Source: Phoronis ovalis
Lineage: Eukaryota; Phoronida; Phoronidae
Direction of reading: 5' to 3'
Assembly: GCA_028565635.1 (NCBI GenBank)
Contig: JAOXYB010091830.1
Location: 1-22,160, forward strand
DNA: 22,160 nt
The first letter of the stretch is position 1, and each line of letters begins with the position of its first letter. Of this stretch, positions 1-8,900 are shown in pieces. The notes beneath the pieces are model-generated. The model was not told where the DNA came from. It was given only the letters and a program-made list of their open reading frames with translations, and did no database searches. The translations under genes and the position numbers were made by a program.

Positions 1-1262
1 TCAGTTACCCAACCAATATTTTTATAGTATTTGGAAAAAAATGTTTCGGTTTGGATTATATTTTTCAGAATACTTCAATAATTATTACACAACAAGCAAA
101 AGCATCAAAATTTTCTATTCCCATAATATGTATAAATGATCAACACCATTTCTTAGAAATAGATTATGAAACAAACTTATTGTGGATAGGACACTACAGT
201 CTCTTTTCTCAATCTAATGATTTAAGATTCCATTGTAGTTACCTAGTACTGTATTAATTTATTAGGAAAAAATGTAACTGCTATGCTTGTTAAGATTCAA
301 ATTAAGAACATGGTATAATTTTGCAAACATGCATGTTTTGAGTACAAGTGATTGACACCATATTTCTTAGAAATAAGCTGAAGAGGAAATACATCTGAAT
401 AATACGTCCTCATCCAATGATTTTTGAGCCAGATACAATTCAAGTTTAGTTTGAAAAAATGCAAATATTGCTAATCTGTATCACAAGTATTATAATTTTG
501 CACTGCATGAGTGTTAAAGGAATAGGAAAAAACAGACAATAACAAGAAATGTCTTTAAAAAAGACTTGGCGACAGGTTTCTTACAGATAATAGTAACAAT
601 TTACTGTAAACATGTTACAATACAATTGATATCGATAATTGTGATTTTTTGTGTGATTGTAATGACTTGTTAATTGTAAGTGATTGTCTTAGTCTTTACA
701 AAGTATTGCATATTCTTCATAGCATATTGTCTGCCCGGGTCATCTGCAATAGTCATAATGGCGATGTATATTAATACACCATGGCACATATTAATTAAAA
801 TAGTGCATTGTAGCTTGAAGAAAAGAACACAAGTACTTCATTCGAGATCATTACTTTATATTAATATATTTTCACAGTTTTAATAATCTAAAGTATTTGT
901 TTAAATTACTGCATGTAGTTTTCCCGAAGTAGTTTCATGCATACTGCAGATTTATAATTAGGGCGATATGGCTAACCCTAGTAGGCAAAGCAGATGACTT
1001 CTTACTTAATCTTTCTTAAGTGTGAATAAAGTTGTAGCAAGATTTGTGTCATAAGATACATGCCATAAATTATGAAACAAGTATTTCTTACCCGTTCTGT
1101 AGTATATTTTTATTAACAAAGTAGCATTATATCGGTAGTATATTCGATGTTTCATGTAGGTCGGTCATATTAAACAGTTGTGTTGTAGCAAAAAATCTAT
1201 AGGCTGTTCTCCCAAACGTGATTCCTATTTCCTCGGAGAAGCTTTCTTACCGATATAATTTG
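1..1262. other. Intergenic or intronic AT-rich stretch
   Basis: No convincing gene is visible on either strand. Short open frames (the longest is 68 codons at 51-257) have AT-rich composition, no splice context and no recognisable motif. If SLX4 continues leftwards this stretch is part of its large intron. I searched the minus strand by eye for exons resembling the SAP and C-terminal helical domains of SLX4 and saw none. A 12-bp inverted repeat pair (1126-1137 and 1248-1259) is described separately. Confidence 0.6.
1126..1259. repeat. 12-bp inverted repeat pair upstream of the NHL promoter
   Basis: ATTATATCGGTA (1126-1137) and TACCGATATAAT (1248-1259) are perfect reverse complements 110 bp apart. 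The right copy ends four bases before the inverted CCAAT box. It may be a paired binding site or the ends of a tiny element; no target duplication is evident. Confidence 0.5.
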
Positions 1263-1355
1263 ATTGGTCAAAAGCTCGAAATCAATATAAAAACTATATC
1301 AGCTGCCACCAAAACAAGTCATTAATTCACTCATAACTTATTATAATAATGAGAG
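1263..1355 (+). promoter_or_regulatory. Core promoter and 5' leader exon of the NHL gene
   Basis: An inverted CCAAT box (ATTGG, 1263-1267) lies about 20 bp before a TATA box (TATAAAAA, 1286-1293), predicting a start of transcription near 1315-1320. A splice donor (GAGAG|GTAACG, GT at 1356-1357) would end a short untranslated exon, and the matching acceptor (TTTTTTCAG, ending at 1489) lies just before the coding exon, giving a 134-bp intron. Promoter and leader are inferred from motif order and spacing only. Confidence 0.5.
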
Positions 1356-1492
1356 GTAACGTTATTACGGATTAATACACTTCTATCCAGAAAAATGGAC
1401 AAAATATCAAAATTAATTCAAAAATTATTACCTTTCCCATGAATAGATTAGGTTTTCAAACAACATTGCAATTTACTTATTTTTTTCAGATT

Positions 1493-2845
1493 ATGTCAAC
1501 TGAATATTCCTCACCCCTGAACTGCCACATCTGCAAAGAATTGTATGATGATGGTGAAGATGATCATGAACCTAAATTGTTATTATTACTATTACTCAAA
1601 ACAAATAAGGGACAAGAAAAACAGACACTTGCTGCATATGACACCCTGTATATTAAAAAGGTTTCATTAGAAAACCTACAGATCATCTATCAGCAGGCAC
1701 TCAATTCTGAAGATGCGTTGACGGTGGCAAAAATATCAAGTAATACTGAAATTAACAGCCTACTGAGTTTATTGATGGATCAAGAACTAACTATTGAACA
1801 TCAAACAGTGGCGCAAGTAGAAAAGTATTACAGCATCCTAAACCAAGACATATGTAGGGCGATACACTCTGTAGAAACACCAATATTATTGGACCAGCAG
1901 ACGACCAACAGTGGAATTCCAAATGCTGCAACATTATCAACACAGAAGCGAGCTAATACAACCTCAAACACAGAAATACTAAATAAGAAACCACGACTAC
2001 AGCCTAACAGTTCAGTGAGAGATAGGTACACAAAAGTAATTAAAATAGGCTCCAAAGGATCTGGGCAATGTCAGTTCAACGCACCAAGCTATGTAGCTGT
2101 CAATAGGGATACAGGCATGATGTACATTTCAGACTGTGTTAACAATCGTATTCAAAAACTAGACAGTGAAGGACAATATGTCCAAGACTGGACAACCGAT
2201 GGTTTCTGTCCAGGTGTCCTGGCTGTTGATACTAAATTTAACGAATTGGTCTGTGCAATGACATGTGGTTGCTCTCCAAACCAAAATGAAATAGTTATCT
2301 ATGGTCTTGAAGGAGATGTCAAGAAAAAATTTGCTATAACTGGTATGAGTGGAATAAAGGGAATTGCTATAAGCAATCGTGGCAACATTGTGTGTAGTGA
2401 CTGGCGTCAACACTGCATATTTATTGTAAATCGGGAAGGTGATACCCTTCACAGTTTCGGTGGTGAAGGATCAGACCCTGTACAGTTTTTTAAACCATGT
2501 GGTGTTGTTATCAGTCCTGAAGATGATATAATTGTGGTTGATTCAGGCAACCACCGAATACAGATACTTGACCATCGTGGTCGGTATAAGTTCGAGTTTG
2601 GTACACAGGGTGATGGGAATGGTCAGTTTAAACAGCCGCAGTATGTGTCTATAAATCAGAAATTAAAAAGGATCATTGTAAGTGATTTTGCCAGAAAGGA
2701 CGTACAGTTGTTCTCCCTTAACGGAAAATTTATAGGTTGCATTGCTTGCAAAAACATGTCCTTCCCCTTTGGGCTAGATGTCACGCAGAATGGCCATGTA
2801 GTTGTGGCAGACAGATGGGCTCACTGTATCTTTAAGTTTCAATAA
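1493..2845 (+). CDS. NHL-repeat protein with degenerate RING remnant (TRIM2/3/71-like C-terminus)
   Basis: A 450-residue protein in one coding exon. From about residue 180 to the end it has six NHL repeats, recognisable by hydrophobic-Ala/Val-V, 'SDxxNNRIQ', 'DSGNHRIQILD' and 'ADRWAHCIFKF' signatures; this is a complete six-bladed beta-propeller as in TRIM-NHL proteins, which use it to bind RNA or protein. The N-terminus opens like a RING finger (Cys11-x2-Cys14, acidic loop, 'EPK') but then runs into seven leucines and lacks the other zinc ligands, and no B-box is visible, so E3 ligase activity is unlikely. I chose the ATG at 1493 because the in-frame ATG at 1439 lies upstream of a strong acceptor (TTTTTTCAG, ending 1489) and inside the probable leader intron; position -3 is A. 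AATAAA overlaps the stop codon, and another lies at 3010-3015. Family assignment is firm for NHL; the exact orthologue is unknown. Confidence 0.85.
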   Translation: MSTEYSSPLNCHICKELYDDGEDDHEPKLLLLLLLKTNKGQEKQTLAAYDTLYIKKVSLENLQIIYQQALNSEDALTVAKISSNTEINSLLSLLMDQELTIEHQTVAQVEKYYSILNQDICRAIHSVETPILLDQQTTNSGIPNAATLSTQKRANTTSNTEILNKKPRLQPNSSVRDRYTKVIKIGSKGSGQCQFNAPSYVAVNRDTGMMYISDCVNNRIQKLDSEGQYVQDWTTDGFCPGVLAVDTKFNELVCAMTCGCSPNQNEIVIYGLEGDVKKKFAITGMSGIKGIAISNRGNIVCSDWRQHCIFIVNREGDTLHSFGGEGSDPVQFFKPCGVVISPEDDIIVVDSGNHRIQILDHRGRYKFEFGTQGDGNGQFKQPQYVSINQKLKRIIVSDFARKDVQLFSLNGKFIGCIACKNMSFPFGLDVTQNGHVVVADRWAHCIFKFQ

Positions 2846-3989
2846 ATAGCAAGCAGTAGTTAACAGCATTTACAGGGCAACGAAAAAATGATATATAGAA
2901 AGCTTTGATCAACAAATTTACATACATATCAATAATTATAACTTTTACATATAAAATTACACAGAAATTTCCAATTTTTATTTTTAGTAATTAAGTATCG
3001 TTAGAAATTAATAAATATACGTCAACTCTGTTATTATTCATTACTGTTTGAACTTAATAAGCAGGATATTTTTTTGTTAGTACAAACATAGATGTAGTAT
3101 GTAGTCATAAATTCTGTCCAGTTGCTTGTTACTGATGCATGTTTTATTGGGGTTAACCCTAAATTTTGTCTTCTATTACATTAATCTCACGGTTTTCCGT
3201 AAAGAAAATTTATGAATATATTTAAATTAAGATTACAAAGATTTGACAATGATATTAACGATTAATCATGTAATTTTAATAACTCTTTTATAAAATCATT
3301 TCTTATATCCCTAAGATTGCATCACATGTGTGTGGTTTATAGCCCAGATTTGTAGCTGGACAATGTAATTTAAAAAAAATTATTATATTCACTCGAGTTT
3401 ATAGTATTACAGATTTGCTATCGGCTGAAAAAAATCATGCGTTTCGAAGCAGATTTCATTCTCATTTCTGTAGTCACGGTCGGCAAAACAATTGGGAATA
3501 CTTTGTTTTTATACACAGACAGCTTGTAATTTACGGGGAAAGACTATTAGTATTAAATTGTAACAAAGTTTCAGATGCATAATATATACGTAGCACGAAT
3601 ATATTGAAAATGATATTAACTAAACCATGCTATTCTATTATCAAATATATAATGATATGTATTTATTATTTGATTCCACGTTCGCAATCTAGAAATGTTT
3701 ACTATCAAAATCCTTTGTTTGTTAAACATCCTAGACTAAAGATAATTTCAATTTTTCTCCTGAACAAACATGGCTGCCATATGGCCGTAATGGAAGTAGT
3801 CTGGATCAAAATTACAATCGATATGCACTTTGACCTGTATTTACTGTGTACTGAATGTGAAACTGATTAGGTACGACATTAATAATGATGCATTCCATAC
3901 CACTATATGCCCAGCCACTATGTGGCTAGTTATAAATTGTTTAGGTTGAGAAATAGCGGTGGTGCTTGGTTGTCAACTTTAATACATAC
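2846..3989. other. NHL-gene 3' flank and SLX4 intron sequence; no gene seen
   Basis: AT-rich DNA between the NHL stop codon and the last visible SLX4 exon. It holds the likely poly(A) signal of the NHL gene (AATAAA, 3010-3015) and a copy of a dispersed repeat (about 3768-3850). An 88-codon open frame at 3604-3870 overlaps that repeat and is not credited. On the minus strand the sequence immediately after the SLX4 donor runs into an in-frame TAA, as expected for an intron. Confidence 0.6.
3768..3850 (+). repeat. Dispersed repeat copy ('GGCxGCCAT...TGGAAGT...TCAAAAT...TTTGACCT' family)
   Basis: This stretch shares ordered blocks with 17720-17920: a GGCnnCCA core, a CATAT or GGCCnTA block, TGGAAGTnnT, a GGnTCAAAAT block and TTTGACCT. 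The order and orientation are the same in both places, 14 kb apart, within introns of two unrelated genes. That points to a dispersed repeat rather than coding sequence. The class of element cannot be told from these fragments. Confidence 0.5.
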
Positions 3990-5929
3990 CTTCATCCACT
4001 TGTTCAGGACTATCTTGAGTTAAGTCTACCTCCACAGCTTCAAGATCATAATGCTCAGTAGTATCCATGTTTAATTCCTGTATCCTTTGATCAGAGGCAT
4101 TAAACACATCACTGTCACATGTATTTGAGCTGTTTGATTGGTTACTTATTTCAGCTAAATTTGTTTTCTGTTTCTTTCGTATTTCATAAGAAACATTTAA
4201 TTGATCACTCTTACGCTTTCTGTTGATGTTCTGGTCAACTACACTTGCATCCAGATTACCAGAAATTATCTCAGTAGAATCATGTAAATTTGGAGAAAGC
4301 AAAACATTATTACTTTCATGTTGACTTGGCGTCAAATTAAAATATTTTGATGTGCTTGATGCACAGTGGCCTACACTACTACATTTCCTTAATGAAGGAG
4401 TTGGAGTTTTGGCTACCAAAGTAACATTTGAAGACATATCATCTGCCAACTTGTTTTTGATGTCTGTCAAGTAATTGTTATACTCCGGATTACGTACAGG
4501 ATGTTGTTTTTCTAAATCTTTATTTGACTTAAAAACTGATGATGACTTATTGTCATTACAAGTGCTGTTTGAAGGAATACTTTGAGAAATACCAAATGTC
4601 GGAGAAGCAGGCAGAGATGGTGAACTATCAATGAAGCATATGCTGTCGTCCTGCAGAGTGGATTCAACTACTATTGTTGCTGAATGGTTCAACTTTGCTT
4701 CAAAGCTTTCTTCATCATTATTTATAATGTCTCTAACTAGATCAGCACCAATAATTTTAGATTCGTTTAAACTGTCCCCATTGTCTTCAATCCACAGATG
4801 TTTATTTCCAGACATAGGTATGACTTCAATTTCTTCATCAAAGAAATGTTCTAAAATGTCCTGCCCTGGTGAATGTTTTTGCTTTGTTTCAGTACAGTCT
4901 AAATTATTAGAACATGTTGGATATTTAGAGCTTAAATTAATTTTGATTGCAGAGTCATTCATACAAGGCTTATTAGGTGTATTCTGTTGTTTCAGTTTTT
5001 CAAGAGAGTTATCAGATTGCGATGCTGCAAACAAGTCTGGTGTTGTTTCTGGTGTAAGATGTCTCGACTGTCTATTAGCACTGTCGGGTGTTGTTGAATC
5101 TACAAATGATGTTTTAGTTTCTGAAATACTGTCAACACTTAAACAGCACTGTACAAAAGAAGAATTTTTCTCTGAGGAGACTGGAGTACACGACTCCCTG
5201 GCATTATTCTGATTGGATTCGTATATACTGTCATTATCTGTAAAATGAGAAGTCTCACTTGGCATCAGACAGTCACCATCATCATTTAACAATACAACCA
5301 CCCCCTCTTCCCTTACAGGACTTATTTTTGTTTCATCCTTTATCTTACCAGTGAAAGGTACTAGATTGTCATTTTGTTCATTCTGAATTTCCAACCTGTT
5401 TTCGCATTCATCATTAGTCATGCTTTCATTCTCACAGTCACTTTCATTTCTCCCTTCAAGTAATTTTTCACTCAGTGGACTCAATTCAATGTGAGTTACT
5501 TTGTTTAAAATTTCATCATCTGACAGATTTTTAAAAGATTGCGATGACTGACTTAGTTGTGATGCTTCCAGAAATTGCCGAATATCATCCTCGAACTCAC
5601 TCTCAGAATTTCTTTGAGAAAGATTTTCTAATTTCCCGTTTGTATGCTTTTCTCTTTGTGTATTCAGATACTGGTATACCTCTTCTATATCATTTTCATT
5701 CAGCATTTCTTCTGACTTTGCACTTCTACTTTCCCTGTCCATGTTTCCATAGAAATCATGGTTGTCGCAGTTACTTTCTTCACTATCTTTCCAAATGTCT
5801 TGTAACAATTGATCCACATCTTGTGGTGCACAATATTTTTCACCAATCGAAGAATGTAGGACAGAGGACTGTAAGCTATTCTTCTGAATGATATCTTTGC
5901 AATAAGTGCCAAGATCCTGCACATCAAAA
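3990..5929 (-). CDS. SLX4: SLX4 large exon: end of BTB, acidic linker with SIM-like motifs
   Basis: A 1940-nt exon covering residues 748-1394. It opens by finishing the BTB fold ('LAKHFDVQDLGTYC', comparable with human SLX4 'LAHRFGVSELVHLC'). It then has the conserved post-BTB block 'LLQDIWKDSEES' and 'NDIEEVYQYLNTQR', close to the human 'LLRSMWADEEEE' and 'AEMEEIYEFAATQR'. The rest is Ser/Asp/Glu-rich and probably disordered, with many SP/TP sites. Hydrophobic clusters flanked by acidic or serine residues resemble SUMO-interacting motifs: VVVLLNDDGD (958-967), ICFIDSSP (1178-1185), VEVDLTQD (1380-1387). A basic stretch NRKRKSD (about 1317) may be a nuclear localisation signal. Acceptor TTTTCAG ends at 5930; donor GAAG|GTATGT follows 3990. 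Reading through the donor gives two more residues and a stop. Confidence 0.88.
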
Positions 5930-8900
5930 CTGAAAATATTTTAAAAAATTATTGGAAGTAGTTTTTAAAATGATTCTTTTTAAAATACTGACACCAGAAG
6001 GACATAAAATACATTTCAGTATTTCAGGGTTACTAGATTAGAATGTTTTGCCAAATTTAATATAATCAAGAATATGAAATCTAACAATTGATTAAAACAC
6101 ACATAAATCTTGGTTGCCACCTGAACACTATCACACTCGTAGTCAGTTAACAATTGATTGTAACAATTTTGTTATGAGCATGGAAATATACAAAAATCAT
6201 CATAATATCTTACTGTTTTGCCAAGCCCAATACTTTAGAAACTACACACATGTCATCTGTCACAGACACATATGCAGCATACAAATACTTCATGAACTGG
6301 TAAACACTTTCATAGGAGAATTCATGTAGCTCTATTATATCTGTTTCACCTGCATCTGAATGTTTCACATTCTAAAATGCAAAAGATTACCAAAGTACCT
6401 TCATAAGTTGACTATTTGAATTATAGGAATTTTAATTCACCAGAAATGATAAACACAATTAAGCAAACAACAAACAAAAATAAATTTTTGTCCAATAAAA
6501 ACACCAAAACTTCTAAGATGAATATACCACATTTATCTTCATTTTTGTTGTTTTGAGTGGTTGCAAAAATTAAGAATTTTTTAAAATTATTTGGTGTTTG
6601 GAAACTTTATCATTTCTATTTGACTGTGTAAAAGCCAAAATTAGCAGGTATGGAATTGAGGAGCAAAACAAGTACTTTATTAATTTCGAACACTGTTAAC
6701 AAGCAATTATGACAATGACAAAATTTTATTCCATAACAAAATATACAATAATAATTTTAAACATTTCACCAGGTTACAAGTTTGATGATATGGAAAGGAA
6801 GGAACTGAAGTTGGATAACTTATAAAAGTGTCCTCCCCCTCCTAATTAAATACCATAAGAAATTTTTTACACATTGTTAAGGCTATTTACAATTCACAGT
6901 TACATGTATGTACAATACTGGGTTATAACAACACAACTAAATGCCACAAGTGCCAGCCAACCAGAATTTTCAAAATTTTCCAAAAAAATAATGGAAATAA
7001 TCCAAAGAAAAGAAAAATCTGATTACATACACAGCAACAATTTTTCCTTCTGTTTGAGAAAAAATATTAATAAGAGCCTAGCTTTAAAGTCGCCATCTTC
7101 TAGATGCATATACTAAGTGAATATAAACCTTAATGTTCTAATAAAGACATGACTATTACCTCGAGAAGTTTTGGAGATCTTGCATTCAAGACAACTTTAT
7201 GAGCATGAATAACCTGGTCACTCCCTGTAAATATTTGAATATCACTAAAGGTAGGATTATCTAGCATGTCTTCAAAATTCTGCAGAAGGATACGTTTACG
7301 ACAAGAGAAATTTTCATGTGGCACCTGAAAAGAAATAATGCAAAAATGAGAAAATGTTCATGTGATACCTGAAAAGAAATGATGTAACTATGTAATAACT
7401 TATTTTAATTTTGTTGTTACAAACAAATTGAATGTAAGATCTGTGGAAGACAGTAACTAATCCACCCACTTACTGTGCTGTATCTGTTTTATTCAGTTCT
7501 AACAGAACTGAGTGAATTAATTATTCTCTGCTTATATCTAAGGTCACATTACCTAAGCATATTCAAGCGAACATTGTATAAAATATGAACTATTTTACCA
7601 ACAAATGTTTAGAACTCACACCAAACTATCAATTTATGCTATGAAAATTTTTTTTGGTGAAAAACATTGTCACTTTTTCTACCTGTGCTGTTGTATCCTC
7701 GCCTTCTGTACTTTCATCTTCTCTCCAGAAACCACTAGCTTCATTTTCAAAATCAACATTTTTATCTGGTTCATATGTTTTTTCTTCTAAGTCAGCAAGA
7801 ATAAGTGCTGTTTGTGTGAGAACAGGTTCCTCATCCTAAAAAGGAATCAAATAATACATGAAAAAGAATTTACTGTTGTTTGAACAATATTTAGCTTTAT
7901 TCATTAGTTCAAGTTTAACTTCCAACAGCACAATATTGAGTAGGACAAATATACCTGTTTTGTTTCTTCGGTAGACTTTCTTCGTCCAGGTATCATGGAC
8001 ATTCTTTTAAATTTCCCCATCCGTTTACACGCTGGTGAAAGAGGGGGCACTAACTGGTGAACATAGTAAGTCTTAAATGGGTTAGAATTTGTAGGTTCGT
8101 GATGTCCAAGTATCCATAAGCGTCGTAACTGAAATCAACAAACAGCATTTCAATAAAACTTTTTAGTCAATTATTGAATCTTACTTTTATAATAAGGAGA
8201 ACAATAATAATGATTTTCATATAGAAACTAAGACTAAAATGTCATCTGATCTTACAGAAAAATGCAAAGTTCACCTTTTCTGTTTTAACCTTTACACATA
8301 CCAAAGTATTGAGAATCCAAAGGTATTTATTAGCAGCTATCGGCACCAGAACACTTAAATTTTAAATCGGCAAATTTTTTAAGTAGAAGCGATTTCTCAA
8401 AGTAGAATAGTACCTCATTCTCGATCTCATCCCCCACAACAGCCAAGGAGCTTGGATTCATAGCTGGAGTAGCAGTAATCACCTCCTGATCGAAGGACTT
8501 TTGCAGAATAATCGGAATCCTCTTAGCTAGTTTCTGTTGCATTTCTTCAACAGTGTTTAGTAGAAGATCAGGAATTGGCTGAGCACTGCAAAATAATGTT
8601 GAAATAACATGCAATTATAATAAGTACACCTTACAAAGTTTACTAAACATAAATAAGTTTTTTAATCTTAGTACGGTACTAACAAAATGCAGTTATAATT
8701 TAAAACATGCAATGGCCTCATAGTAGCAAACGCCTTTGTAGAGATATATCTGTCTAAATAGCAAGAAAATAAAGCTCAAGACTTATTTATGAGTGCACTG
8801 AAAAATGGAATACAGCACTAGTTGTCATGGTTACTTTTGCTTCTGTCGTTATAACGGCATCCAGTAATTTTACACAAACTTACCATAGAGCACCACAACC

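Noticed and set aside
1439-1492. In-frame upstream ATG that would extend the NHL protein by 18 residues
   Set aside because: The extension contains a strong polypyrimidine tract and AG (ending 1489), so it is better read as intron; the ATG at 1493 follows directly.
3604-3870. 88-codon plus-strand open frame
   Set aside because: It overlaps a dispersed repeat copy, has no splice or promoter context and no recognisable motif.
3979-3989. Treating the TAA after 'DEGMY' as the true end of SLX4
   Set aside because: The sequence GAAG|GTATGT is a strong donor and the essential C-terminal domains are missing, so the two extra codons and stop are best read as intron, although an intron-retained short form cannot be excluded.
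4631-5212. 193-codon plus-strand open frame opposite SLX4
   Set aside because: It is the antisense of the large SLX4 exon; Ser/Leu/Phe-rich composition is what the complement of acidic, serine-rich coding DNA gives.
5700-5927. 75-codon minus-strand frame overlapping the SLX4 exon
   Set aside because: It is an out-of-frame shadow of SLX4 coding sequence; the SLX4 frame joins in phase with the BTB exon and matches the family.
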